Part shown: in pieces, positions 18,263 through 31,076 of the stretch | How the letters are laid out: each line of letters opens with the position of its first letter | Position numbering within the stretch: position 1 is the first letter of the stretch | From: Candidatus Pantoea deserta | Lineage (GTDB): Bacteria > Pseudomonadota > Gammaproteobacteria > Enterobacterales > Enterobacteriaceae | DNA: 64,000 bases | Reading direction: 5' to 3' | NCBI RefSeq assembly: GCF_003813865.1 | Contig: NZ_RMVG01000001.1 | Coordinates: 310,001-374,000 of the forward strand | Translations under genes and position numbers: made by a program | The notes under the pieces: model-generated | Told to the model about the DNA's origin: nothing | Databases searched by the model: none | Seen by the model: only the letters and a program-made list of their open reading frames with translations

Positions 18263-19513
18263 ATGAACAAACCCTCCCACCTGATCGATTTCAGTCTGTT
18301 GAAAACGCATCCGGCATTCCGTGCCGTCTTTATTGCCCGTTTTATCTCTATTGTCGCGCTCGGCATGCTGGCGATTGCCGTTCCGGTACAGATCCAGCAG
18401 CTGACCGGCTCGCCTGCGCTGGTCGGGCTGGCCGTCACGCTGGCGGGCGCAGGCATGTTTGTCGGGCTGCTGACCGGCGGCGTACTGGCGGATCGCTATG
18501 AGCGTAAACGTCTGATTCTGATTGCGCGATCCACCTGCGGGCTGGGTTTTGTCGCGCTGGCGGTCAATGCCTCGCTGCCGACGCCCTCAGTGGCGGCGGT
18601 GTTCCTGCTGGGGCTGTGGGACGGTTTTTGCGGCGCGATTGGCGTCACTGCCCTGCTGGCGGCAACCCCGGCGCTGGCAGGACGCGAAAATCTGGCGCAG
18701 GCTGGCGCGATCACGATGCTGACCGTGCGCTTCGGCTCTATTCTCTCACCCGCTATCGGGGGACTGGTGATCGCCCACGGCGGCGCGGCCTGGAACTATG
18801 GCCTGGCCGCCTTCGGCACGCTGCTGACCGTGCTGACGCTGCTGCGGCTGCCGGTCATGCCGCCGCCGCCTCAGCCGCGCGAGCATCCGCTCAGGGCGCT
18901 GACCGGCGGCGTGCAGTTTCTCTTTTCCGCGCCGGTTGTCGGCATGGCCGCGCTGATCGGCGCGCTGGTCACGCTGGCGAGCGCGGTGCGCGTGCTCTAT
19001 CCGGCGCTGGCCCCGCACTGGCAGGTCAGCCTGAATCAACTCGGACTGATGTATGCCGCCGTGCCGCTTGGCGCGGCGCTGGGCGCGCTGACCAGCGGAC
19101 GGCTGACCCACTCGCCGCAGCCTGGCAGGCTGATTATCGGCAGCGCCATCGCCGCTTTTCTTGCGCTTGGGTTGTTTAGCCTGATGCCGTGGTTCGCGCC
19201 AGGGCTGATCTGCCTGGCGGCGTTCGGCTACTTCAGCGCCATAACCAGCCTGGTGCAATACACGCTTATCCAGTCGCTGACGCCCGACGCGCTGCTGGGC
19301 CGCATCAATAGTCTGTGGACGGCGCAGAATGTGACCGGCGACGCCATCGGCGCGGCGCTGATCGGCGCGATGGGTTCCTGGCTGCTGCCCCAGCAGGCCG
19401 CCACGCTTTTGGGATTCGGCGCGGCGCTGCTGGGTCTGCTGATGTGGCTGCTGATGGCGAAGCTGCGTCGCTACCAGCCGCCCGCGCCCGAGCTGGCGGA
19501 AGAGCCGCTATGA
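18263..19513 (+). CDS. entS: Enterobactin exporter EntS (major facilitator superfamily)
   Basis: EntS pumps newly made enterobactin across the inner membrane. The product is 416 residues from the ATG at 18263 ([19 protein letters not shown]), identical in pattern to E. coli EntS. The frame is open 32 codons upstream, but those codons lie across the Fur box and promoter. About 12 hydrophobic segments are visible. The MFS loop motif [11 protein letters not shown] is near residues 77-87, and [19 protein letters not shown] marks the C-terminal half. A GAAGGCGAAGAA stretch serves as ribosome-binding site. Its 3' end overlaps the fepB 3' end by six bases in convergent orientation. Confidence 0.95.
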   Translation: MNKPSHLIDFSLLKTHPAFRAVFIARFISIVALGMLAIAVPVQIQQLTGSPALVGLAVTLAGAGMFVGLLTGGVLADRYERKRLILIARSTCGLGFVALAVNASLPTPSVAAVFLLGLWDGFCGAIGVTALLAATPALAGRENLAQAGAITMLTVRFGSILSPAIGGLVIAHGGAAWNYGLAAFGTLLTVLTLLRLPVMPPPPQPREHPLRALTGGVQFLFSAPVVGMAALIGALVTLASAVRVLYPALAPHWQVSLNQLGLMYAAVPLGAALGALTSGRLTHSPQPGRLIIGSAIAAFLALGLFSLMPWFAPGLICLAAFGYFSAITSLVQYTLIQSLTPDALLGRINSLWTAQNVTGDAIGAALIGAMGSWLLPQQAATLLGFGAALLGLLMWLLMAKLRRYQPPAPELAEEPL

Positions 19514-20473
19514 TTTAACGAACAGCTGCTCCAGACGCGCCAGCAGATGGCTGGCGCTGTAGTAATCGAGGCGGAATGTATCCGCGCCCAGCGCATACAC
19601 CTGCCGTTGTTTGACCGCCGCGGTCTGCGCCAGGAAAGGGTTCTCTGTTACCTGCCGCACGGCGGGTTGTTCTGCGGCAAACAGCAGGAAACTGTTGCCG
19701 TTCAGCCCGCTGGCCACGTTTTCGCCGGAGAGCTGAATAATATCTTTGCGCTGGCCCATACTGTGCGACTGCTGCACGCTGGCGGGCGGCACGGCAAGGG
19801 TAAAGCCGAGCTGCTCCAGCAGCTGACCCTGTGACGACGCGCTGGTCCACACATTCACCGCGCGGCCGCCGCCGTTGAACACCATGGCGGTCACGGGCTG
19901 CGGCGGCAGCGTCATTTTCTGCTTCAGCGCCGCCTGCTGCGCATCAAAAGCTTTAATGCGCGCCGCCGCATCCGCCTCGTGGCCGGTCGCCTCTCCAAGC
20001 TGCGTCATCAGCTGCTGCCAGCTCTTATCGTCATAGTTCACCACCAGCGTAGGCGCGATAGCGGAGAACTGATCCATCAGCCTGATAGCGGAGTCGTTGC
20101 CGGTGGCGCTGACGATAATCAGATCTGGCGCTTCGGCGGCCACCGCTTCGGCGCTGGCTTCCCCGATATAGAGGCGCTTAACGTTTTTACGCTTCGCCTC
20201 CTCGCCCCACTGGCGGAAAAAGCCCTGCTCGTCGGCCAGCCGACTGCCGGGAGCGGTTGCGCCGCTGGCAATCACCGGCGCATTGATCGCCAGCAGCGAG
20301 CCGGTCAGCGTCACGCTGGTCGAGACAATGCGCTGCGGTGCCTGTTGCAGCGTGATGCTGCCGTTGACGCTTTGCAGGGTGCGCGGCCAGCCGCTGCTGG
20401 CGCGCGCGCCTGAACTGGCTAAGACCGTAACGAAAACCAGCGCGGCAAACGCCGTAAAGCTCCGCTTAAACAT
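19508..20473 (-). CDS. fepB: Ferric-enterobactin periplasmic binding protein FepB
   Basis: FepB carries ferric enterobactin from FepA to FepDGC. The product is 321 residues from the ATG at 20473, which has an AAGGTGGA ribosome-binding site nine bases upstream. A TTG at 20482 is possible but less likely. There is a signal peptide of about 25 residues ending SSGARA, then the class-III binding-protein fold: [41 protein letters not shown] and, near the C-terminus, [14 protein letters not shown]. There is no lipobox, so it should be soluble in the periplasm. It is divergent from entC. Confidence 0.93.
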   Translation of the reverse strand: MFKRSFTAFAALVFVTVLASSGARASSGWPRTLQSVNGSITLQQAPQRIVSTSVTLTGSLLAINAPVIASGATAPGSRLADEQGFFRQWGEEAKRKNVKRLYIGEASAEAVAAEAPDLIIVSATGNDSAIRLMDQFSAIAPTLVVNYDDKSWQQLMTQLGEATGHEADAAARIKAFDAQQAALKQKMTLPPQPVTAMVFNGGGRAVNVWTSASSQGQLLEQLGFTLAVPPASVQQSHSMGQRKDIIQLSGENVASGLNGNSFLLFAAEQPAVRQVTENPFLAQTAAVKQRQVYALGADTFRLDYYSASHLLARLEQLFVKS

Positions 20474-20602
20474 AAGATTCAATCCACCTTTAACTGGGAT
20501 ACCACACCCTGTAAATCCTCTGAATAACCCAAAGGGCCAGCTCAGAACACCGCGAATTTATTGACACTCCGCCGTAATCAACGTAGGTTACAGGACCACA
20601 AT

Positions 20603-20621
20603 ACAAATGATAATCATTATT
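20603..20621. promoter_or_regulatory. Fur box between fepB and entC
   Basis: The sequence contains TGATAATCATTAT, a perfect match to 13 consecutive consensus positions, and 15 of 19 overall. A second AT-rich half-site-like stretch (CTTATCATTT) follows at about 20628-20637, so two overlapping Fur dimers may bind. The site lies 30-48 bp upstream of the entC start and about 130 bp from fepB. Confidence 0.85.
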
Positions 20622-20650
20622 AATACTCTTATCATTTATAGGTGAAAATT

Positions 20651-21829
20651 ATGGTGGAAACATTGACGTTTGGAAATCCCCTGCTTGAGGATTTCTCCGC
20701 GCTCTGTCGCGGATTTCTCTTCACATCGCCGTGGCGCAGTATCGCTACGCAAGGCTGCTACACCACCATCGCCTCGCCGGTGACCGATGGCGACGCGCTG
20801 AATGGCGCTTTTCAACAGCAGTTAAAGCACCACTTCGCTTCGGCGAAAAAGCAGGGTATTACTCACCCCATTCTGGTCGGCGCGATTCCATTCGACGTGG
20901 CGCAGCCCGCCGCGCTGTTTATCCCCGAATCGCATCAGTTCTTTGATCGCGGCGACTTGCAGGCTGCCCTGCCCGCGACGCAGGCGGCGTTGCCGCAGGT
21001 GCGCCGCCGCGCGGCGGTGCCGGATCACGATGTGTTTACCGATATGGTGGCGCAGGCCGTTGCCGCCACCCAGCGCGGCGAGCTGGATAAAGTGGTGCTG
21101 TCGCGCCTGATGGACATCGTGACGGAACAGCCGGTGGACGTCGCCGCGCTGATGCAGCGTATCGTGGCGCAAAATCCCGACAGCTATCATTTCCATCTGC
21201 CGCTGCCGCAGGGCGGATCGCTGGTGGGAGCCAGCCCGGAGTTGATGCTGCGTAAGCAGGGACGCGATTTTAGCTCCTGCCCCCTTGCCGGATCGGCGCG
21301 GCGCGAGGCTGATGCGCAGCGCGATCGCGCGGCGGGCGATACGCTGATGCGCTCTGCGAAAGATCGCCATGAGCACAGACTGGTGACCGATGCGATGCGC
21401 GAGGTATTGCAGCCGCGCAGCCGCCTGCTGGCGGTGCCAGAAACGCCCTCTCTGCTGACCACCGCCACGCTGTGGCATCTTGCCACGCAGATTGATGGTG
21501 AAGCGCTCGACGAAAGAGAAAACGCGCTGTCGCTCGCCTGCCTGCTGCACCCCACTCCGGCGCTGAGCGGTTTCCCTCATCAGCACGCCCGGCAGCTTAT
21601 TCAGACGCTGGAACCCTTTGAACGTCAGCTGTTCGGCGGCATCGTTGGCTGGTGCGACGAGCAAGGCAACGGCGAATGGGTGGTGACGATTCGCTGCGGC
21701 ACCGTGCACGGCGCGCGCGTGCGCCTGTTCGCCGGCGCGGGCATTGTCGCCGATTCCCAACCCGAATCAGAATGGCGCGAAACCGGTGTCAAACTCGACA
21801 CCATGCTGCGCGCGTTTGGACTGCAATAA
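20651..21829 (+). CDS. entC: Isochorismate synthase EntC
   Basis: EntC converts chorismate to isochorismate, the first committed step of 2,3-dihydroxybenzoate synthesis. The product is 392 residues from the ATG at 20651, seven bases after a GGTG. A GTG at 20642 is also in frame. Chorismate-binding signatures include [59 protein letters not shown] and [17 protein letters not shown]. The first 40 residues diverge from E. coli EntC, which is common for this family. It is first in the entCEBAH operon. Confidence 0.95.
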   Translation: MVETLTFGNPLLEDFSALCRGFLFTSPWRSIATQGCYTTIASPVTDGDALNGAFQQQLKHHFASAKKQGITHPILVGAIPFDVAQPAALFIPESHQFFDRGDLQAALPATQAALPQVRRRAAVPDHDVFTDMVAQAVAATQRGELDKVVLSRLMDIVTEQPVDVAALMQRIVAQNPDSYHFHLPLPQGGSLVGASPELMLRKQGRDFSSCPLAGSARREADAQRDRAAGDTLMRSAKDRHEHRLVTDAMREVLQPRSRLLAVPETPSLLTTATLWHLATQIDGEALDERENALSLACLLHPTPALSGFPHQHARQLIQTLEPFERQLFGGIVGWCDEQGNGEWVVTIRCGTVHGARVRLFAGAGIVADSQPESEWRETGVKLDTMLRAFGLQ

Positions 21830-21839
21830 AGGAAATACC

Positions 21840-23456
21840 ATGTCGATTCCCTACTATCGCTGGCCAGAGGATCTGGCGGCGCGCTATCGTGAAAAAGGTT
21901 ACTGGCTGGATGTGCCGATGACCGACATTCTCGACCGTCACAAGCACAGCGACGTTATTGCCGTTATCGAAGGCGACAGGCAGCTGAGCTATCGCCAGCT
22001 GGCGCAGCGCAGCGACAATCTCGCCGCCGCGCTACAGCGTCGCGGCGTAAAGAATGGCGATACCGCGCTGGTGCAGCTTGGCAACGTCGCCGACTTCTAC
22101 GTTACCCTTTTCGCGCTGTTCAAACTTGGCGTCGCCCCGGTCTGTGCGCTGTTCAGCCACCAGCGCACCGAATTGCAGGCTTACGCCGCGCAAATTGAGC
22201 CAGCGCTGCTGATCGCCGATCGGCAGCACGCGCTGTTCGCCGGCAACGATTTTATTGACGGACTGTGCGAAGCGCACTCCTCGCTGCATCAGGTTATTCT
22301 GCGCAATGACCGGCAGACGGAAAACACGCTGGAGGCGCTGATGGCCGAACCGGCGGGCGATTTCCAGCCCACGCCGACCGCCGCCGATGAAGTCGCTTTT
22401 TTCCAGCTCTCCGGCGGCAGTACCGGTACGCCGAAGCTGATCCCGCGCACGCACAACGACTACTACTACAGCATTCGCGCCAGCGACGAGATCTGCGCGA
22501 TTACCGCCGAAACACGCTATCTGATCGCCCTCCCTGCTCCGCATAATTTTGCGATGAGTTCACCCGGCTCGCTGGGCGTCTTCTATGCCGGAGGTCAGGT
22601 GATTCTGGCCGACGACCCCAGCGCGACACACTGTTTCCCGCTAATTGAAAAGCATCAGGTGACGGATACCGGGCTGGTGCCGCCAGCGGTGAGCCTGTGG
22701 CTACAGGCGATCAATGACTGGGGCAGCAATAAAGCGCTGGCGTCGCTGCAACGTATGCAGGTTGGCGGCGCGAAGCTGGGCGAAACGCTCGCGGCGCGCA
22801 TTCAGCGCGAGATCGGCTGTCAGCTTCAGCAGGTCTTTGGCATGGCCGAAGGCCTGGTGAACTACACCCGACTCGATGATGACGAAAAAACGATTCTCAC
22901 CACGCAGGGCCGTCCGATTTCGCCCGATGACGAAGTCTGGGTCGCCGATGAGAACGGCGAGCCGCTGCCGCCTGGCAAGATGGGTCGTCTGATGACGCGC
23001 GGGCCTTATACCTTCCGCGGCTATTACCAGAGTCCGGCGCACAACGCCGCCAGCTTTGACGCCAACGGATTTTACTGCTCAGGGGATCTGATCGAGATGA
23101 ACCCGCAGGGCTATATCACCGTGCAGGGCCGGGAAAAAGATCAGATTAACCGCGGCGGCGAAAAGATTGCCGCTGAGGAGATTGAAAACCTGCTGCAACG
23201 CCATCCCGATGTCATCCATGCGGCGCTGGTCTCGATGCACGATGAGCTGATGGGCGAAAAGAGCTGTGCCTTTATCGTCGCCCGTCAGCCGCTTAAGCCG
23301 GTGGCGCTGCGTCGCCATCTGCGCGAACTGGGCGTGGCTGAATATAAGTTGCCCGACCGTATTACCTGCGTAGACGCGCTGCCGCTGACGCCTGTCGGCA
23401 AGGTAGACAAGAAGCGTCTGCGCCAACAGCTTGCCGATCACCCCGCGCAAGCCTGA
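21840..23456 (+). CDS. entE: 2,3-dihydroxybenzoate-AMP ligase EntE
   Basis: EntE adenylates 2,3-dihydroxybenzoate and loads it on the EntB carrier domain. The product is 538 residues from the ATG at 21840, behind an AGGAAA site and ten bases after the entC stop. The frame is open further upstream but overlaps entC. It has the P-loop [46 protein letters not shown], the hinge [15 protein letters not shown] and the C-terminal catalytic Lys in [12 protein letters not shown]. Start and end match E. coli EntE closely. Confidence 0.97.
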   Translation: MSIPYYRWPEDLAARYREKGYWLDVPMTDILDRHKHSDVIAVIEGDRQLSYRQLAQRSDNLAAALQRRGVKNGDTALVQLGNVADFYVTLFALFKLGVAPVCALFSHQRTELQAYAAQIEPALLIADRQHALFAGNDFIDGLCEAHSSLHQVILRNDRQTENTLEALMAEPAGDFQPTPTAADEVAFFQLSGGSTGTPKLIPRTHNDYYYSIRASDEICAITAETRYLIALPAPHNFAMSSPGSLGVFYAGGQVILADDPSATHCFPLIEKHQVTDTGLVPPAVSLWLQAINDWGSNKALASLQRMQVGGAKLGETLAARIQREIGCQLQQVFGMAEGLVNYTRLDDDEKTILTTQGRPISPDDEVWVADENGEPLPPGKMGRLMTRGPYTFRGYYQSPAHNAASFDANGFYCSGDLIEMNPQGYITVQGREKDQINRGGEKIAAEEIENLLQRHPDVIHAALVSMHDELMGEKSCAFIVARQPLKPVALRRHLRELGVAEYKLPDRITCVDALPLTPVGKVDKKRLRQQLADHPAQA

Positions 23457-23473
23457 CCTGTTCCGGAGATTCT

Positions 23474-24328
23474 ATGGCTATTCCAAAACTGACTTCCTAT
23501 GCGCTGCCTGCGGCTGCCGAGCTGCCCGCCAACAAGGTGAAATGGACGCTGGAGCCGCAGCGCGCCGCGCTGCTTATTCATGATATGCAGGCCTACTTTC
23601 TGAATTTCTGGGGCGAGAACAGCCCGCTGGTTAATCAGGTGGTGGAAAATATCGCCCGCCTGCGTGCTTACTGTAAAGCTCAGGGCATTCCGGTGTTTTA
23701 TACCGCGCAGCCAAATCAGCAGAGCGATGAAGATCGCGCCCTGCTCAATGATATGTGGGGACCGGGCCTGAACAAACATCCGGATCAGCAGAAAATCGTC
23801 GAGGCGCTGGCACCGGATGCCGATGACCATGTGCTGACCAAATGGCGCTACAGCGCTTTTGTTCGCTCGCCGCTGGAATCGATCCTGCAAGAGATGGGGC
23901 GCGACCAGTTAGTGATCACCGGCGTCTATGCGCATATCGGCTGCCTCACCACCGCCACCGACGCCTTTATGCGTAACATTCAGCCCTTTATGGTGGCCGA
24001 TGCGCTGGCGGACTTCAGCCGTGACGAGCATATGATGGCGCTGACCTACACCGCCGGACGCAGCGGCAAGGTGGTGATGACCGCCGATCTGATGCCGCTG
24101 CCGCTCAGCAAAGCGGATCTGCGCGCGCTTGTTCTGCCGCTGCTGGAGGATGACGAGACGCCAGAGGATGATGAAAACCTGATCGACTACGGTCTGGATT
24201 CCGTGCGCGTGATGGCGCTGGCGGCGCGCTGGCGTCAGGTGCACGGCGACATCGATTTTGTTAGCCTGGCGAAAACACCCACCATCGACGGCTGGTGGGC
24301 GCTGCTGTCGCGGGAGCCTGCGCAATGA
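23474..24328 (+). CDS. entB: Isochorismatase / aryl carrier protein EntB
   Basis: EntB is bifunctional. The N-terminal isochorismatase makes 2,3-dihydro-2,3-dihydroxybenzoate, and the C-terminal aryl carrier domain presents dihydroxybenzoate to EntF. The product is 284 residues. Asp37 in LLIHDMQAYF, Lys123 in LTKWRYSAF and Cys157 in YAHIGC occupy the expected catalytic region. Ser243 in YGLDSVRVMALA is the phosphopantetheine site. It starts 17 bp after entE and its stop overlaps the entA start (ATGA). The carrier domain needs an EntD-type transferase from elsewhere in the genome. Confidence 0.97.
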   Translation: MAIPKLTSYALPAAAELPANKVKWTLEPQRAALLIHDMQAYFLNFWGENSPLVNQVVENIARLRAYCKAQGIPVFYTAQPNQQSDEDRALLNDMWGPGLNKHPDQQKIVEALAPDADDHVLTKWRYSAFVRSPLESILQEMGRDQLVITGVYAHIGCLTTATDAFMRNIQPFMVADALADFSRDEHMMALTYTAGRSGKVVMTADLMPLPLSKADLRALVLPLLEDDETPEDDENLIDYGLDSVRVMALAARWRQVHGDIDFVSLAKTPTIDGWWALLSREPAQ

Positions 24329-25083
24329 GCCACAGCTTCGACTTCAGCGGTAAAATCGTCTGGGTAACGGGCGCTGGCCAGGGGATCGGCTATCACACCG
24401 CCCTCGCGTTTCACGCGGCGGGCGCGCAGGTGCAGGGCTTTGATCGGCGCTTTCACGATAGCGACTATCCTTTTGCCTGCCATACGCTGGACGTGGCCGA
24501 TCCAGATCAGGTGAAAACCGTCTGTCAGCGTCTGCTTGCGGAGCAAACGCGCCTCGATGTGCTGGTAAACGGCGCGGGCATTCTGCGCATCGGCGCCACC
24601 GACGAGATTTCGTTTGCCGATTTTCAGGCCTGCCTGGCGGTGAACGTCGGCGGCGCATTCAATATGTTTCAGCAGACGCTGCCGCTCTTCCGCCAGCAGC
24701 GCGCAGGCGCGATTGTCACCATTGCGTCTAACTCCGCCCATGCGCCGCGCATCGGCATGTCTGCCTATGGCGCGTCTAAAGCCGCGCTGCGCAGTCTCTG
24801 CCTGACCGTCGGCCTGGAGATGGCGCCGTTCGGCGTGCGCTGCAATATCGTTTCGCCCGGTTCGACCGATACCGAGATGCAGCGCAGCCTGTGGCACACG
24901 CCCACCGCCGAGCAGGAGATGATCGACGGCTTTCCGGATCAATATAAGCTGGGGATCCCGCTGCGTAAGATCGCGCAGCCGCAGGAGATCGCCCACAACG
25001 TCTTGTTCCTCGCCTCGGATCTTGCCAGCCACGTCGTATTGCAGGACATCGTGGTCGACGGCGGCGCGACGCTGGGAGCCTGA
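24325..25083 (+). CDS. entA: 2,3-dihydro-2,3-dihydroxybenzoate dehydrogenase EntA
   Basis: EntA oxidises the EntB product to 2,3-dihydroxybenzoate with NAD. The product is a 252-residue short-chain dehydrogenase from the ATG at 24325. The nucleotide-binding motif TGAGQGIG lies at 15-22, NGAG at 82-85, and the YxxxK pair at Tyr148 and Lys152 in SAYGASKAAL. The end GGATLGA matches E. coli. Four-base overlap with entB and a three-base gap to entH mark an operon. Confidence 0.96.
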   Translation: MSHSFDFSGKIVWVTGAGQGIGYHTALAFHAAGAQVQGFDRRFHDSDYPFACHTLDVADPDQVKTVCQRLLAEQTRLDVLVNGAGILRIGATDEISFADFQACLAVNVGGAFNMFQQTLPLFRQQRAGAIVTIASNSAHAPRIGMSAYGASKAALRSLCLTVGLEMAPFGVRCNIVSPGSTDTEMQRSLWHTPTAEQEMIDGFPDQYKLGIPLRKIAQPQEIAHNVLFLASDLASHVVLQDIVVDGGATLGA

Positions 25084-25086
25084 TCG

Positions 25087-25503
25087 ATGGCGATCTGGAA
25101 ACGGGAAACCGATCTCGAGGCGCTAAACGCGATGGGCGAGAGGTCGCTGGTGGCGCATCTCGGCATTCGCTTTACCGCTATCGGCGACGACTATCTGGAG
25201 GCGGTGATGCCGGTGGATGCGCGCACGCATCAGCCTTTCGGCCTGCTGCACGGCGGCGCGTCGGTGGTGCTGGCGGAGTCGATGGGTTCGATCGCGGGCT
25301 ATCTCTGCACGGAAGAAGGTAAAAGCGTGGTCGGCATTGAGGTAAACGCCAGCCATCATCGCTCGATTTCCAGCGGCGAAGTGCGCGGCATCTGCCGCCC
25401 TGTGCATATCGGCTCACGCAACCAGGTGTGGCAGACAGAGATCCGCAACGCCCGTGGTCAGCTGCTCTGTTCGTCGCGCCTCACGGTCGCGGTGCTGGGA
25501 TAA
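25087..25503 (+). CDS. entH: Proofreading thioesterase EntH
   Basis: EntH is a hotdog-fold thioesterase that clears wrongly loaded acyl groups from the EntB carrier domain. The 138-residue product contains THQPFGLLHGGASVVLAES. The family catalytic Glu corresponds to Glu64 in LAESMGS, and the HGG loop lies at about 55-57. It resembles E. coli EntH (YbdB) throughout and ends TVAVLG. It is last in the entCEBAH operon and is followed within five bases by a strong terminator. In E. coli cstA follows; here the convergent obgE does. Confidence 0.93.
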   Translation: MAIWKRETDLEALNAMGERSLVAHLGIRFTAIGDDYLEAVMPVDARTHQPFGLLHGGASVVLAESMGSIAGYLCTEEGKSVVGIEVNASHHRSISSGEVRGICRPVHIGSRNQVWQTEIRNARGQLLCSSRLTVAVLG

Positions 25504-25506
25504 AGC

Positions 25507-25537
25507 AAAAGGGACAGCTTTCGCTGTCCCTTTTTTT
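25507..25537 (+). terminator. Terminator at the end of the enterobactin operon
   Basis: AAAAGGGACAGC-tttc-GCTGTCCCTTTTTTT forms a 12-bp stem with a four-base loop and a seven-T tail. It separates entH from the convergent obgE and, by symmetry, can serve both. It marks the right edge of the siderophore block. Confidence 0.9.
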
Positions 25538-25542
25538 CGGCA

Positions 25543-26727
<1,185 letters not shown>

Positions 26728-26874
26728 TCACACAATCGCCCGTCGCGCGAGTCGCTGCTGCGGGCGGGTCCGCCAGGGTCTGTCTGCGCTGACCGGCGGC
26801 GGATAAATCAGGGCTGATTTTCATCAGGCGTACATAAAGTGTACAGCAATACAGCGCGACAGGTCGCAGAATGT

Positions 26875-26905
26875 AAAAAGCCCCGCAATGGCTGCGGGGC
26901 TTTTA
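26875..26905 (-). terminator. Terminator of rplU-rpmA
   Basis: AAAAAGCCCCGCA-atgg-CTGCGGGGCTTTTA makes a strong GC-rich stem flanked by A- and T-runs. On the minus strand it lies about 40 bases after the rpmA stop. It would isolate the ribosomal protein operon from obgE. Confidence 0.85.
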
Positions 26906-26945
26906 TTCGTGCGTTCAGACAGTCGCTGTCTGCGTCACGACAACC

Positions 26946-27206
<261 letters not shown>

Positions 27207-27218
27207 TCAGATCTCCTC

Positions 27219-27584
<366 letters not shown>

Positions 27585-27786
27585 TCACAATAGGGCGCGA
27601 ATTCTACGCAAATCTCCAGCAGAAGACAAGTGCACTTTGCACTCTCTTGCAGAAAAAAAACACAGGCCGATCCCAAACGTTTCTCATCTGGAAAATTCAA
27701 GTACAATCAGTAACAGATAACCTGAACTCAGGCTGGTTAAAGCACGTACCATACGCCGTTGAAACGAGTCAAAGCTGAAAAGACGA

Positions 27787-28758
27787 ATGAACTTAGAACA
27801 GATTAATGAATTAACCGCGCAGGATATGGCGGCCGTCAACCAGACCATCCTCGACCAGCTGAATTCCGATGTCTCGCTGATTAACCAGCTGGGATATTAC
27901 ATCATCAGCGGCGGCGGCAAGCGCATCCGCCCTATGATCGCCGTGCTCTCCGCACGCGCGCTCGGCTATCAGGGCAACCTGCACGTCACCAACGCGGCGC
28001 TGATCGAATTTATCCATACCGCCACGCTGCTGCATGACGACGTGGTGGATGAATCCGATATGCGTCGCGGCAAGGCCACCGCTAATGCGGCCTTCGGCAA
28101 CGCGGCCAGCGTGCTGGTCGGCGATTTTATCTATACGCGCGCTTTCCAGATGATGACCAGCATGGGGTCGCTGCGCATTCTGGCGCTGATGTCCGAAGCC
28201 GTGAACGTGATCGCCGAAGGCGAAGTGTTACAGCTCATGAACGTTAACGATCCCGACATCACGGAAGAGAGCTACATGCGCGTGATTTACAGTAAAACCG
28301 CGCGTTTGTTCGAAGCCGCCTCGCAGGCCTCCGCGATTCTCGCCGAGGCGACAGCCGAGCAGGAGAAGGCGATGCAGGATTATGGGCGCTATCTCGGCAC
28401 GGCGTTCCAGCTGATTGACGATCTGCTCGACTACAGCGCGGATGGCGCGACGCTGGGCAAAAATACAGGGGATGACCTGAGCGAAGGCAAGCCTACCCTG
28501 CCGCTGCTGCATGCGATGCACAACGGCACGCCGGAACAGGCGAGCATGATTCGCGACGCCATCGAACAGGGCAATGGCCGCCATCTTCTGGAACCGGTGC
28601 TGGCCGCCATGCAGCAGTGCGGCTCGCTGGAGTGGACGCGCAAGCGCGCCGAGCAGGAAGCGGACAAAGCGATTCAGGCGCTTAACGCCCTGCCGGAATC
28701 CCCCTGGCGCAGCGCCCTGGAGTCGCTGGCGCATATGTCTGTGCAGCGCGATTTCTGA
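27787..28758 (+). CDS. ispB: Octaprenyl diphosphate synthase
   Basis: IspB makes the C40 side chain of ubiquinone and menaquinone. The product is 323 residues, as in E. coli. The first aspartate-rich motif is LLHDDVVDESDMRRG near 80-94, the second DDLLDYSAD near 210-218, with GGKRIRP for diphosphate binding near 44-50. It is divergent from rplU. A GC-rich inverted repeat follows the stop (28766-28790). Confidence 0.97.
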   Translation: MNLEQINELTAQDMAAVNQTILDQLNSDVSLINQLGYYIISGGGKRIRPMIAVLSARALGYQGNLHVTNAALIEFIHTATLLHDDVVDESDMRRGKATANAAFGNAASVLVGDFIYTRAFQMMTSMGSLRILALMSEAVNVIAEGEVLQLMNVNDPDITEESYMRVIYSKTARLFEAASQASAILAEATAEQEKAMQDYGRYLGTAFQLIDDLLDYSADGATLGKNTGDDLSEGKPTLPLLHAMHNGTPEQASMIRDAIEQGNGRHLLEPVLAAMQQCGSLEWTRKRAEQEADKAIQALNALPESPWRSALESLAHMSVQRDF

Positions 28759-28765
28759 CGCTTTT

Positions 28766-28790
28766 CGGAGCTGCGTCCGCAGCAGCTCCG
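28766..28790 (+). terminator. Probable terminator of ispB
   Basis: CGGAGCTGC-gtccgca-GCAGCTCCG is a perfect 9-bp stem eight bases after the ispB stop. The following sequence (CTGTTTCCC) has only a short T-run, so the efficiency is uncertain. Confidence 0.5.
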
Positions 28791-29005
28791 CTGTTTCCCG
28801 CCCGGATCTCTTTTTACAGAAATGCATCCTGCCTGTTGCTGCGCTTTTGCGTAGCGGCACGCACTTCTCTTGCCAGCGGCAAAAATTACTGGAATTAAAT
28901 GGAAACTATCTGCTATAAAAAAATCCATAAATTTCCAGATAAAGGAAAACTGCCGTACCTGAATAACACAGGAATAGTTAACGCAAGGAACAAGGAGAAT
29001 GCGAT

Positions 29006-29308
29006 ATGCGAAAAAGGATCGAAGACTGGCATCCTGCTGATGTCATTGCCGCGCTGCGCAGACGCGGCACCACACTGGCAGCATTGTCACGACAGGCGGG
29101 ATTGAGTTCCTCTACCCTGGCTAATGCTCTTTCGCGTCCCTGGCCGAAAGGAGAGTGGCTGATTGCGGAGGCCATTAACGTTCACCCCGCCGAGATCTGG
29201 CCAAGCCGCTACTACGATCCGCAAACGCACATGCTGCTGGATCGAAAAAAACGCATTCGATCTTCTGGCGAGCAAAATAAGAAGAAGCAGGATCCCGCCA
29301 GCGCCTGA
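29006..29308 (+). CDS. sfsB: Ner-like DNA-binding regulator SfsB (Nlp)
   Basis: SfsB is a small helix-turn-helix protein related to the Ner repressor of phage Mu. In E. coli it increases expression of maltose genes in some backgrounds. The 100-residue product shares DWHPADVIAALRRRGTT, LSSSTLANALSRPWPKGE and IWPSRYYDPQTH with E. coli SfsB. The helix-turn-helix lies at about 28-48. The C-terminal 20 residues are lysine- and arginine-rich and differ from E. coli. An AAGGAGAA site precedes the ATG. It is convergent with murA, as in E. coli. Confidence 0.9.
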   Translation: MRKRIEDWHPADVIAALRRRGTTLAALSRQAGLSSSTLANALSRPWPKGEWLIAEAINVHPAEIWPSRYYDPQTHMLLDRKKRIRSSGEQNKKKQDPASA

Positions 29309-29322
29309 GGATCGTTCAGGCG

Positions 29323-29360
29323 AAAAAAAACCAGCCGCGCAAAGGTGGCTGGTTTCATTT
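29323..29360. terminator. Bidirectional terminator between sfsB and murA
   Basis: AAACCAGCC (29328-29336) pairs with GGCTGGTTT (29347-29355), with an eight-A run before and a T-rich stretch after. This is the typical form for a terminator shared by the convergent sfsB and murA genes. Confidence 0.8.
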
Positions 29361-29378
29361 TATTAGCCGCAGCGCGGG

Positions 29379-30653
<1,275 letters not shown>

Positions 30654-30704
30654 TTAACTAAAGACAGGTTTAGCTCGCCGGCGGCGAGCGCCCCTGATGG
30701 ATGC

Positions 30705-30962
30705 TCAGAAACCGTTAAGTTTACGGTCACGCGCCCACTCAGCAGGGGTATAGGTTTTAATGGAGACAGCATGAATGCGGTTATCGGCGATGTATTCCAT
30801 CAGCGGCGCGTAAACAGCCTGCTGTTTTTTTACACGGCTCAGTTCGCCAAACATTTCGCCTACGGCAATCACCTGAAAATGGCTGCCGTCGTTGCTCATT
30901 ACATGCACTTCGTCCAGCGGCAGCGCTTGCATCAGCACGGCCTGAATTTCACTGTTTTCCAT
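30705..30962 (-). CDS. ibaG: BolA-family protein IbaG
   Basis: IbaG is a BolA-like protein induced by acid that partners with monothiol glutaredoxins in iron-sulphur handling. The 85-residue product carries the BolA fold with [13 protein letters not shown] and the C-terminal helix [21 protein letters not shown]. The conserved His in the HVMSND/HFQV region is present. It lies 67 bp upstream of murA and downstream of mlaB, the same order as E. coli. Confidence 0.95.
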   Translation of the reverse strand: MENSEIQAVLMQALPLDEVHVMSNDGSHFQVIAVGEMFGELSRVKKQQAVYAPLMEYIADNRIHAVSIKTYTPAEWARDRKLNGF

Positions 30963-31034
30963 CGCTCACGACTTCACTTGAAAATAATAAAGGGTCACAT
31001 CTTAGAGGAAAGCGACGGACTCTTAAACAGACAA

Positions 31035-31059
31035 AAGCCCCTGCAAAAAACAGGGGCTT
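31035..31059 (-). terminator. Terminator after the mla operon
   Basis: AAGCCCCTG and CAGGGGCTT are separated by seven bases (CAAAAAA with partial overlap). On the minus strand the stem is followed by TTTTG. It lies about 18 bases after the mlaB stop and would separate mlaFEDCB from ibaG-murA. Confidence 0.75.
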
Positions 31060-31076
31060 AACGAGGTTGAGAAAGG

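Noticed and set aside
26830..26860. Repeat GTACATAAAGTGTAC near the rpmA-obgE spacer as a possible operator
   Set aside because: A short near-palindrome without a known consensus; its position 40 bases beyond the rplU-rpmA terminator could be by chance.
28800..29000. Possible small gene between ispB and sfsB
   Set aside because: Frames on both strands are short, without ribosome-binding sites, and rich in rare residue runs. The region is best read as ispB terminator plus sfsB promoter.
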